Of a stretch of 64,000 nt of DNA, positions 1 through 52,700 are shown one piece after another; the stretch's first letter is position 1, and the number at the start of each line of letters is the position of its first letter. Position numbers and translations under genes: made by a program. Source of the stretch: Lumbricus rubellus (Eukaryota; Annelida; Clitellata; Crassiclitellata; Lumbricidae); the NCBI GenBank assembly GCA_945859605.1, contig OX243819.1, positions 1,020,361 through 1,084,360 on the forward strand. The letters are read 5' to 3'. The notes beneath the pieces are model-generated. The model saw only the letters and a list, made by a program, of their open reading frames with translations, was not told the DNA's origin and searched no databases.

Positions 1-313
1 AAGTCTTTACGCTCCAACATAACAGCAAATGCAATTTTGTCAGCAAATTCGTCTTGTAACGATGCTCTACGGGTAAAGTCTCCCTTGGTATGGGCTCTGA
101 GCAGTGAGCAAGTCCCTTACGCACAATAATTATTAGGTTTATTTACCTACGAGGAGCATTCTTTTACCAAATGCATAATAGAATTTATGACAATAGGTTA
201 TTGTGATAGGCTCTTGACCCTTCTCTGTCAGGCACGAATGAAGATCAACATGTAATGATGCTTCTGAAGTCATAACACAGTTTCTAACTGAAAGGTAACA
301 TACAAAGACTAAC

Positions 314-41952
<41,639 letters not shown>

Positions 41953-41959
41953 CTTTTTT

Positions 41960-43730
41960 CTGTTCTGCACGACGAATTCGACAGATTATTCAGATTTAGC
42001 TGAAAATGGGTTTCAACAGGCATCGGATATGACCGAAAAGAGAGACTAACTCGAGGAGTCAGAAATATAATGCTCGGTCTACATTGGGCATCAGTCTGTA
42101 GCCGCCTAGTGTCACTTAAAACGCAATAAATCGCAATCAGGCCGCGGATATGAATATAGACCTAATGAGAAAAACAATGCCGAGAACAATAATTTTTGAT
42201 GAGGCTCCCGTGATATCTGGTAATAAATGTAATGCTCGATACAATAGATCTGCTATAATAGCCATTCATCGCAACTATTGTAGCGACATTTCAAAAACAT
42301 TCGCTTCTTCAATTCAGTCGATTGAGTTTTTTTGGCAACAGAAATACACAGTGAGCATGTTGTCTCTAGGTCTATAAACCAGACTAATATTTACACTAGC
42401 AATTTACACGACTCAATATCGTAGACAATGGCAATGGCAATTTATCGTGACTGATTAGGTCAAACAAAGGACTTGAGTTCTATATATATATTGTTCCCGA
42501 TGGCAGTAATTTACTGGAAGGACACGTTGCTCCACTCTGCTGGCTTTGTTCTCTGCATCAAAGCGTTGTTACGAAAATACTATTGTAACGCACAAACTCA
42601 TAATATTATTTACACAATCATCTGTGTTTCTCTCTGTGGATCGTTCCTCTTTCACCAATTTAGTCACAGCGGAACAGCTCGTATCGTTCGAAACTCTTGC
42701 CTTCCTCTCACTTAAAAAACCTTCCGCCTCACCGGGCATAATAATGCTGTACACGCCACAAGCACACACTCTTAACTTCTCCACCTGAACACGATGTTAA
42801 AAGTATCCATCAGGCCCCGATTCCGGGATATCTCCCCGACTCTAAGCGTTTGCCTGAGCTCCTTCTCGACTATGAAAGGCAACATGCGATGACCCAGAAC
42901 GCAAACGCTTTGACTGGTATCTCTCAAACTGAATCTCTACCAGTGTTTGTCAATAGAACTGTGGGCCTAGGCTACAGCTAGTCGAAATATGATTCCTTTT
43001 CCACGTAGGCGACAAAGTCTATTGGATGCGGTGATATAACTCTCACCAAAGGCATGACACAATTTTCTCCAACCGTTCAACTATTGAGCTCCGACGCTAC
43101 CTCATTAATGCGTGCTTCTTGTTTTCTCTGTCCAAATGGCTAAATCATCCAATGGAAATGGAACTTGTTTCACCAGAAACACGTGTTGGTACATTACTAC
43201 AGACCAATTTCATCGTTTTACTCCTGAAAAGTAGCGTCCACACTTAGTCTAGCCAACGCTATCCATCGAAGAAATACTATTTCAAACTGGCCACAAATTT
43301 CCCCGGCGTCTCTCCGGTATCCAAACTATCCGAAATAGCATCTTCGGATCGTCAATTGATATCTTTTAAGCAAAACGTATTAATTATTTAAAACACAGCA
43401 GTGACGCAGAAAGACAGACTGGAGGCTATGGAGGTTGTTCGCATATGTCCTACTTGATCAAGGACACGTGCTGAACCCTCTCCTCCAACCTTTGATGCCA
43501 TAGCATCATTTCATGACTGCCAGACTGCACGATCGAATAATTAATCCATAGGGCGGACAACTATTGAGGAAACCATTTTTAACAAGGATGCTTCATCTTA
43601 TTAAAGATGCCATGTAATGTAATGTAAACCAACGTGCAGTATAAATAGTTGGTCATTATAAGAGCATTTTAAAATTATTTATATTGGATTTAGGATTAGG
43701 GCCTACACGTATAAGTGGTAGCACTTACTT
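41960..43730. other. Upstream of gene A, nothing recognised
   Basis: The expected promoter region of gene A. Apart from scattered AT-rich runs and (TA)n at 42481 I see no TATA box or repeat I can defend, and no coding frame with domain similarity. Confidence 0.4.
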
Positions 43731-43732
43731 AG

Positions 43733-43815
43733 CACTTAGTCCTTCCACGCGCTGGCAGCGCATCGGGCGACACAGCCTCTCCACGTTATCCCGTCTTCCG
43801 CAGCCATCTTAGCAT
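43733..43815. repeat. Dispersed repeat, copy 2
   Basis: See 39345-39425: same sequence with a few substitutions, same orientation. Confidence 0.65.
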
Positions 43816-43879
43816 CTTCCCATGTATAAGTGGTAGGCTATTTGAAAATATTTGGCTGTTGATTGGCTACATAGATGAT

Positions 43880-44310
43880 GTAGGCCTACGTTTATTGTGC
43901 CATGTCCGCACGCCAAAATGCGGATAGCTCTGCCCGATCATCCGCCTGTTTCACTCTTTCTTGACCTCCGGTCACAAGTAATAATTCTCTACTAGGCCTA
44001 ATAATTCTCAAGTTCTCTAACCGAGTCATACTAAACACTGTCAAACGCCTCTGGAATGATCTGCCTCCTGAATTCAGTTCTTGTCCCGTTCTTCCTCCTC
44101 CATCCTTTCCCGTCACCCATTAAGCTGACATTGTAATGGTCTTGTAAACGATTGATTTGGAAGCAAAAAACAAAAAATTATCAACTTCTCAACGCTCCTC
44201 TATTACTCCTCGAGTCTTCCATTCGAAACGAAAGTCACACCTCTTCAGGCATGGAGCGCCTCTGAGTAGTTTTTTTACTTGAAGGAGCGCTATATAAATG
44301 TCCGAATGAA
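43880..44310 (+). mobile_element. CR1/L2-like LINE 3' relic
   Basis: A decayed frame includes KRLWNDLPPEF (the WN.LP motif of the LINE C-terminus). It is followed by GGAGCGCCTCTGAGTAG, GGAGCGCTATATAAAT and a GAAT-rich tail. Confidence 0.7.
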
Positions 44311-45194
44311 TGAATAGGCATTGGGGGGGGGCATTTGCCCCTCTGGACCCCGCCTCGTACGCCTATGTCTTCAGGAACTCTTACTCTGACTCACCTGTTC
44401 TTCTAACTTCCAACTATCGCCTAAACACCATCCACATTAGCAGCTAATCTGCCATCTCTGATTCTTTGGTAACCGGACTACGACCTCCTTCACACTACTC
44501 TTTTGCACAACCCTTCAACAGAACGAAGCGCTCGTGAATAAACTGGTGCCATGTGCTTGACTTTCGAGTGGCGCTCTATAAATTTGGTGATTGCGGATTA
44601 GATGACGAATGTGCCTGTTTTGCAGCGTATTTCGGTCGCCATACAAGCAGTCAATCGACTCGTTGCGATCACTCACTCTCAAGGCCACAAAGGAACGCTT
44701 CAAGGCCATGATTCATTTACAATATTGTCGCAGTGAACGATTCTATCAAATCTATCAAACACTATTATTCTGGTATCTGGTATTATGGGATCTTCAACAA
44801 CTATTCTTCTATAGGCCTATTCCAGGCTATTCGGCTATGCGACAGCACGAATTACAATAATAGCAGCCGTCCATATTTAAGCCTATACAAACATCAATTG
44901 TCTCATATAATTTATGGGTCAAACGAGATCAAAATATTTTGGCCAACAGTTTCATCGAATAAAGGCGTCAGGTCTAAAGATGAATGAAGTGAAAAATCGA
45001 AATGCTATTATTCTTCGGTAGAAATCAATGCATTTTGACAACCGTGGAAATCTTCTCAGAACTCCTATGACCCGATTCCCACGAGTAACCATGGGGTGAC
45101 GGGGTCTATAGATGAACACCCGCGCCTCGTCAACTGGGCCAAGTATGGTATGTAGCCCTTGTAGCCTATATTTAATTATTAATTAAAAGATTTG

Positions 45195-45380
45195 TGGGGC
45201 GCGGTGGTGTAGTGGTGGCGGCGTTGCCTTGAAGCCGGAAGGTTCGAGGTTCGAATCTACCTCGCTGCGTAAGGACCTTGGGCAAGTCCTTCACTCACAA
45301 TTGCTCAGCGCTTCGGCGTGAAACTCCGATGCAGTGTCCGCTCTGCATTCGGGAGCGCCTCTGAGTAGGGGCGCTATAAC
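45195..45380 (+). repeat. tRNA-derived SINE, full length
   Basis: Best copy in the window: GGGGCGCGGTGGTGTAGTGG head, GGTTCGAATCTACC B box, GGGCAAGTCCTTCACTCACA, CGGGAGCGCCTCTGAGTAGG and GGCGCTATAAC tail. The tail matches the LINE 3' end at 17050-17090. Confidence 0.82.
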
Positions 45381-45419
45381 AAGTGCACCAGTGTTATTTT
45401 ACTTCACAAAATAATTTCT

Positions 45420-45600
45420 ATTTCAGTTTCAGTTCAGTTCGGCTGGAAGTAATTTAAGTTTCAGTTCAGTTTCAGTTCTCAAATAATTTCACTTCAACTT
45501 CAACTTCGAGTTCTTAAATAATTTCAGTTCAAGTTACAGTTCTTAAATAATATCAGTTCAAGTTACAGTTCTTAAATAATATCAGTTCAAGTTGATATAT
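45420..45600. repeat. TTCAGTTCAAGTTACAG tandem repeat
   Basis: Imperfect units of about 32 bp (AATAATATCAGTTCAAGTTA plus CAGTTCTTA). A LINE-type tail (GGCGCTATATAAATTTATGT) follows at 45624. Confidence 0.7.
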
Positions 45601-45697
45601 CTGAGTAGAGATCTTGAAGAGGCGCTATATAAATTTATGTGATTGATTATGTGATTGATATACCGAGAAATCTCGCGAGATTAACGACTTTCTCTTA

Positions 45698-45832
45698 ACA
45701 TAGTCCGACGAAAGACTGGTTCACCGCTAATTTAAGTCAGTAAGTAAATTACTTCATTTCTATAACATAGTCCAACGAAAGACTGGTTCACCGCTAATTT
45801 AAGTCAGTAAGTAAATTACTTCATTTCTATTT
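45698..45832. repeat. Tandem duplication, about 67 bp x 2
   Basis: ACATAGTCCGACGAAAGACT, then GGTTCACCGCTAATTTAAGT and CAGTAAGTAAATTACTTCAT, occurs twice with one substitution. Confidence 0.85.
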
Positions 45833-46542
45833 TTAGTCATAAATGTTTATAATTTTCGTTCGGATTTTAATTATCGTTACAGTTTTTATTCAGTTCGGCA
45901 TCATTTATTTCCGTTTCCGTTCAGTTTTCGTTCTCAGAATATTTTCAGTTATCGTTATACTTATCATTAACGGAATGGATTATTTTCAGTTCGACTTATC
46001 GTTTCCGTTAACGAATATAACACTGAAGTGCACACACAAACAAATTAATGGCTACATATCTACCTAGCATTGTATGGAGTCCGTCATGGCGACGAAAGTC
46101 TTGGTCTTCTGTTTGATTAGAAGTTTATCACACTGTCCAAAAATTCTATTCTGCTTAAAAACAAACTACACTTACATAATTTTAGTTAGTTAATCGCGCT
46201 TCGTTACTGAAGGGCCTACTGTAAACATATTGCACCTGTTCGTTCATTCTGTACACAACTAGGCCGACTTCCTTTAGCTGAGCGTGTACAAAGTTGGATT
46301 CGTTCGTATAGAGAGCACCGCCGTGTACACATCTAGCCTACTTCTACATGGCTTTTCAACAATTATAATCAGAAGCACTAGTTCTGGTTAAGAGTGATCT
46401 TCAGTGGGATCGCCGTAAGTTGTTTGTCGAGAGCTGCTGCAGTGCTGCTCATACCTAAGCCTATCCGATGCGAAGTCGTAGTTTTGTTGCGGCGCTTTTT
46501 CAACGGCTGTGCTGCGGCACCATAATGAATTGTCAGTCTCCT

Positions 46543-47298
46543 TTATTTCTTCTTTTTCTTCTTCTTCTTCTTCTTCTTCTTCTTCTTCTTCTTCTTCTTC
46601 TTCTCCTTCTTCTTCTCCTTCTTCTCCTTGTCCTTCTCCTTCTCCTTCTTCTTCTTCTTCTTCTTCTTCTTCTTCTTCTTCTTCTTCTTCTTCTTCTTCT
46701 TCTTCTTCTTCTTCTCCTTCTCCTTCTTCTTCTTCTTCTTCTCCTTGTCCTTCTCCTTCTCCTTCTTCTTCTTCTTCTTCTTCTTCTTCTTCTTCTTCTT
46801 CTTCTTCTTCTTTTTCTTCTTCTTCTTCTTCTTCTTCTTCTTCATCTTCTTCTTCTCCTTCTTCTTCTTCTTCTTCTTCTTCTTCTTCTTCTTCTTCTTC
46901 TTCTTCTTCTTCTTCTTCTTCTTCTTCTTCTTCTTCTTCTTCTCCTTCTTCTTCTCCTTCTTCTTCTTGTTCTTCTTCTTATCCTTCTCCTTCTCCTTCT
47001 TCTTCTTCTCCTTCTCCTTCTCCTCCTTCTTCTTCTTCTTCTTCTTCATCTTCTTCTTCTCCTTCTTCTCCTTCTTCTTCTTCTTCTTCTTCTTCTTCTT
47101 CTTCTTCTCCTCCTCCTCCTCCTCCTCTCCTCGCCCTCCCCCTCCCCCTCCTCCTCCTCCTCCCCCTCCCCTTCCCCTTCCCCTTCTTATACTTCTTCTT
47201 CTTCTTCTTCTTCTCCTTCTCCTCCTCCTCCTCCTCCTCTTTCTCTTCCTCTTCCTCTTCCTCTTCCTCTACCTCTTCCTCTTCCTCTTCTTCTTCAA
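46543..47298. repeat. (TTC)n microsatellite, about 750 bp
   Basis: Nearly uninterrupted TTC/CTC triplets on the plus strand, with CTC-rich and CTTCCT variants at the right end. The long Leu, Ser, Phe or Lys homopolymer frames across it are artefacts. Intergenic between genes A and B. Such GAA/TTC tracts can form triplex DNA. Confidence 0.95.
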
Positions 47299-47448
47299 AT
47301 AGCGCTCCATTATAGATATAAGCTTAGGCCTAGGCCTACTCCTCAAAAGCGCTTCAATTGCTTCAACGGTTGAATACGGCAATTTTTCAGTCGTAAGCGG
47401 TTGGGAGACATCAAAGCCTCGAACGTCTGCATGGCCCGTTTTAGCCTA

Positions 47449-49170
47449 TTAATTAGACCGCAATAGCAGCTGCAGACGTAAAGCAGTGACAATAATAATG
47501 GTTAGGTCATTTTCATGAGATTGGCTCAAAACAGCACCAGCTTTAAGGAGGGGCCAGGGGTCTGCAGTACAGATAATATATATTGAGGACCCAGACAAGA
47601 ACCTTGTAGTAAGCCAAAAGTAACAGAAACCCATGGCGATCTTGCAGATCCCCAAGTCACAATGCAAGAACGATCCTGTAGATAGGATGTAAGCCCAGCA
47701 GGGAAGTTGCTAGCAAGGATGTAGGAGGTAGACATTTTTGGACCCACTGAACCATTTCAATTGGTCCACTATATCAAGTGCAAAACATACATGTAGGCTA
47801 CATCAAAATTATGTCCTGGGCACGACGTTAAACTGCATCCATCCCCTGCCACAGGAAACCAACAACGTCCCTGTGCCGGTGTCACGAAATAGAGTATCCC
47901 CCCGTATTAAACGTATCCCCCAAAATGAGAAAAAGTCGAAAAAACACTTCCGCGTGCTTTTATTTTTGCAAATTAATTTTCATCTGCTTTGTTTTGAACA
48001 ATGACACTAACAGGTATGTTTATTCCTACTAGATAATTTGTTTTGCTTTGTTTTTATAGCACTTAAAACGTTTAAAACACTTAAAAACACTCGGAGACAC
48101 TAAATAAATTCGAGTTGCCTTTCTCTTGGCATTGCTTAGGTCACTTAAAACAATTAAAGTCACTTTAAATTTTAATTAGAGTATAATTGTTTTAATTATA
48201 CACATTTTTCAAAAAATGGGATGGAATGGTTTATCCCCCCGGATAGTCTAGACCGGTTAATTCCATCCGGGGGGGATAGATTAATTCATGCCCCCGGATA
48301 GCTTTTGGGGGGATAATCCTTTTCGTGTCACCGGTCCTAAGCCCGGACAAAAGTAGGAAGGTTTGCCAGATGGGTGGCGATACGCTGGCAGTGAAAAACC
48401 AAGACGATTGTAATCCGCCAAAACTACGACACAAGTGACATAGCTACCCAGATGCTTCAAGGTGTCATTATGTGGAGCAGACATGCACAGGCCGGTCAGG
48501 ACAGACCAATGGAGAGAGGAGAGAGTTGGGGGAGAGAGCGTGGGACACAACGGGCATTGACCCACATTGTCCTTCATGCCTCTTTTTCACGATTCTCTTC
48601 AATCAGACAAGGTGGTCTAGGTGCTCCAAGATGTTTTTGGTATGGAGCAGACCTGCTGACCGGACCGGTTGAAGCTGGCACGAGACAGACTCAGACAGAG
48701 AGTGGCGTCGGACTTCTACGGGCATTGAGCCCAAGGTTATTGATGATGATGACATCAAAATTTGATGTATTGATAAGTCAAAGGTTACTCCACTATTTAA
48801 CAGTGACCTTTGACTTATCAATTGCCCCATAATTGTCTGAAAGAAGGTGAAGTAGAGTGACCTTTCCGAAGAACTGATTGCCATAATTAGTCGAATGAGG
48901 TTATTCAAAGAAGGGCAGAGCGTGAGCTGAGCAGCTACAGCCTTTTCAATAATAGTAGATAGCAATGTCACATTAGCTATTGGTCTAAAGTTATTTGGGT
49001 CAGCCATGTAAAGACCTTCACGCTTAGGCACTGTTGTGACGATTGACCTGTTCTGCGCTGCAGGAAGGATGCTATCATGCATGGACTTTTGCAGCGTACT
49101 GTTTAGAAGGAAAGCCAAGATCCACAAATTCCTGAAGGATGAACGTAAGAATCAACTATTATGGCCTGGA
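47449..49170 (-). mobile_element. CR1/L2-like LINE, reverse transcriptase fragments, split by a MITE
   Basis: The minus strand shows the RT start at about 49127-48900 (SIVTTVPKREGL, PNNFRPIANVTLLSTIIEKA) and, further on at 47740-47550, LTSYLQDRSCIVTWGS and VTFGLLQGSCLGPQYI (the G.PQGS.LGP region). Stops and frame changes are frequent. The MITE at 47876-48334 interrupts it. Confidence 0.7.
47876..48334. mobile_element. 459-bp MITE, copy 2
   Basis: Same ends (CCGGTGTCACGAAA / TTTTCGTGTCACCGG), same length and orientation as 34948-35406. Confidence 0.75.
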
Positions 49171-49484
49171 CTCTGATAAAAGTTTACTCGATTCCCTTTT
49201 AACTTAAACACATTCATAATGGCAAACCGCAGTCTGCTAATTAATAGCGTTCGAAAAGTGACACAGAAGGTAAATTAAGAGACGCTTATGAGCATACAAT
49301 TACTATACTCATGATTATTCTAAGAAATTAATCTACTGTGAAAGCGTTAAAACTATTGAAAACTGCCGTCGAAATATCAGGTTTACATAACATATACATT
49401 AAACAATGTGCAAAATAAAATTTTACATTTAAATTACAGAAGACTGAAAAAATGTCAAGAGCAAAATCTAAGATAAAGTTCTTG

Positions 49485-49490
49485 TTTATT
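49485..49490 (-). promoter_or_regulatory. Possible polyadenylation signal of gene B
   Basis: AATAAA on the minus strand, 46 bases beyond the gene B stop codon. The position is plausible but the motif is common in AT-rich DNA. Confidence 0.4.
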
Positions 49491-49535
49491 AAGGTTCGGC
49501 TTTTAAAAGCGTGAGGTATGAAGGCAGCGTGTTGT

Positions 49536-49777
49536 TCATTCAATTCGAACCAAATCCAACGGTGAACTGTCGTAATCCGGAAGAGGATGAACTTTAACTC
49601 CGGACTGTGGACGAGGGTCTCGCACACCTGACATTGGTCGGACATTGATCCTTTTCGTCATTCTAATCTTTCTGTTCGACATCTTGACTATGAAGTTGTA
49701 GATGAACAGATCCAGGAACTCGAAGAAGGAAAGAATGCTTCCTCCTAGGAACAACCCGAAACATCCGCCGAAATCAC
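49536..49777 (-). CDS. Gene B exon B18: TM2, selectivity filter and cytosolic tail
   Basis: Encodes DFGGCFGLFLGGSILSFFEF, then LDLFIYN. G-G-S is the G-x-S selectivity filter, and GLF(L/I)G.S.L...E is the TM2 signature. A basic tail of about 55 residues ends ...SSPLDLVRIE and TGA. The tail has LPDY, loosely like a WW-ligand (LPxY), but no full PPxY motif. Acceptor gaatttgtgcag, phase 1. Confidence 0.95.
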
Positions 49778-52700
49778 CTGCACAAATTCAACAAGCACAG
49801 ATATTATTTATTCACTTTAATATTCTCATCTTTATCATATTTTTCTGCATGACTAAGAATGGATTGCGAAGTGTATAGACTGGCTGCAGATCAAGCGGAA
49901 GCGCTGTGTTTATTTATATAATAATCTTAAGTTGGTAAAGTAGTGCTTTGAAATGAAAGCATTGAATAATCAAAATAGTTAATTAAATTAGTTTAAAACG
50001 TGAAGACAAAATTAATGTGAAGACAATGTGAAGACAACATCGTCTTACTCAGGAACTGGACCATATCGTATCCAGTCGTCTGTTCAATGATTCGATATCT
50101 CAGTTCTCCGTAGAAAATGTCGACTTCCAGGAAATTACTCCTAAACAAATGCACAGAGAGACACTTACAACAGGAATTTTGTAAGGAAACTATTAGACTC
50201 CCTATAATGGCTAGATTCATTTAAGTGAGAAGATTGCATGCGAGTAAACAATGATTGTGCAGGCCTCAGCGCTATAGAAATGTTCGCCAAATGCGTCTTT
50301 TGTGCTTCCATCCTGTAATAGTACCTGACAAAACTATCTTCGATGAAAGTAGAATCGTTGAAGTTGGTCAGCTGTTGGTTGATAGTATTGACGCTGTCGA
50401 TGACGACCTGTTGTGCTGCACGCAACTCTGCCTGGACATTGGTCAGCGATTGCTTTAGACGCGCGTTGTAAGCACGAACAAGCATCGGAACAATATTTGC
50501 AGATTGGTTGACAAGCGAAGCGATTGTCATTTCAACTCCTAGCACCTGTTCGAGTTGATCGGAGGTAAACTGAAACTCAACCATCTGCACAAGACAGACA
50601 AAACGCAGTTATATAACGGTTCTTCATCGCAAGCACGAAAGAATATCAAAGCCAATTATAAACAAAGCAGAAGATGGAAATAATCGAACGTTTTCAGGTA
50701 AATAATGTCATATCCTCTGGACGCTGGTGCGCATAAAAATCATTTAATTCATTATTACTAGGCTCATACCGACTATCATGGCCGTCTTATCCAGTAGGCA
50801 TAGTACGCACTGTGCCTAGGGCCTACGAACTTACCAGGGGCCTACGAAATCCTGAAAAAATAATACATTAAAAAATAAATGCAGAATTTATCTCCCATTG
50901 AGCTGGGTCACTGGATTTAAATTTATTGTTATTGTTAATTTTCACATCTTCTAGTTCTTCTACAGTAACCCCAATGGTTTCGGACGACCTCGGACGAGTA
51001 CTATCATCAGACTGCTGTTCATTTTTATCACCTAGGCCTATTTCACTTTTTTCTGGATGGCCAGTGTCAGTAGGGAATATTTCCGGTACTGATCAGAGAG
51101 ATGGGTTATGATAGAAGAAGCGAGTGATGTTACTGATATGTCTTTGTTGCAATTTGTATTTATAAATTTGATTAACGAACCCTTGATATTTTTTAGTGTT
51201 TTTTCTGTTCCTTTTTCTTTCGTTTCTCAAATCCAGTCTCGTGTTTCCTCTTATAACCATATCATACGTGATTTTTTTAAAATTTGTGTTAATAATTTAA
51301 CAATTTAAAATTTAAAAGGCGATGGCGATTTTTTTATTAGAGTTTAGACCGATACGCCGCTAACAGAAAGTCGAAAATCGGAAACCGAAAATATTACATT
51401 TAGCGGATATCGAAAATAAATATTACAAAAAGTAGGCCTAGGCCTATATTGAGATTTAAAATCAAAACTGATTCACTGAATCAAAACATTCACAAAACAT
51501 GCATGTTCAGCATAATTTTAAGAAATAATGTAAATGTGTTGCAATTTGAATTAATATAGAGTTGAGTTGGATAGGCCATAGGGGCCTACGAATAGATTAT
51601 TATGCAAAAGTGCCTAGGGCCTACAATGACCATAAGACGGCCCTGCCGACTATTGTGAAGCAACCCTGTAACATTGCTGGAGCTTTAGATTAGACAAGCT
51701 TATAAGCTTCCCAATATCTCGTACTAATTAATAGGAAATTATTAAACGCTAAAGATAAGAGTTCAACGACACCAGTTATAAAGATACAATCAATAATAAA
51801 AATTTAATGTTCTTGTAAATTCCTTAACTCACAGAAAGCGCGTCCTTCATAATGCCTTGATAAAATAGCAGTAGACTATTTATGAGATGCCGATGCCAAA
51901 AAGTGTGCATGCATGGATAAATTAGATCAACATAACTTACTGTTTTGTCTTGAAGCATGGGAATTGGACCTCTCCAAAGAAGCATATCCTTGGCAAAGCT
52001 ATCAATACTTGTGTCATTGTATGCCACAAATGTCTTCAGATTATACAAGTACACGATCAGCTGAGGATAGACAGAAATGATCCTCGTTTCGATGACGTTT
52101 ATGACGGACGTCACATCCGATAGAACGGAAGTCTCGATACCAGACAATGCATCGTTGATGTGAAGCAACAATCTGCTGTTCGACTGAAGAAGAAACTCAT
52201 TCGAAAGCTTGCGTTTCGTTAGACTTCCGTTTTGATATGCAACCATCAGAGCCTCCAACCAGCTTGCATCCTCCAAGATAACGTTCAGAGAACGCGTTGC
52301 ACCTGCTACGTCGACCGTTGACACGGTCTGATCGATGGAATTAAAGAAGGACTGAAATGCTTTTAACCCGTTTGAGTATTCTGTCATGCAGCTCAGGAAT
52401 TCGGAAATGTTCAGTTGGATATACGGCAGCAGTTGAGCTATTGAGAATTGTTCGTCGCAGGATGATGGTGATGTACCATTGATGCCGGGAGACAATGTGG
52501 ATGTTGTGATGGATGGCGAATCTGCTGAAGATGGAGGATAACTTGATGTATCACTGAGATTGACAGATGGAGTAGTGGAGCTACTCGGTTCTACAGCGGC
52601 AGAGGGATAGGTGCAATCTTTGGTGGACATCTGAACAAGCGACTCACTTATCATATCGTTTATATTGCCAATATTGCTTGAACATTTCTTTGCATTGAAA

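Noticed and set aside
46468..47373. Very long open frames coding Leu, Ser, Phe or Lys runs
   Set aside because: They are the six readings of a (TTC/GAA)n microsatellite. No start context or homologue.
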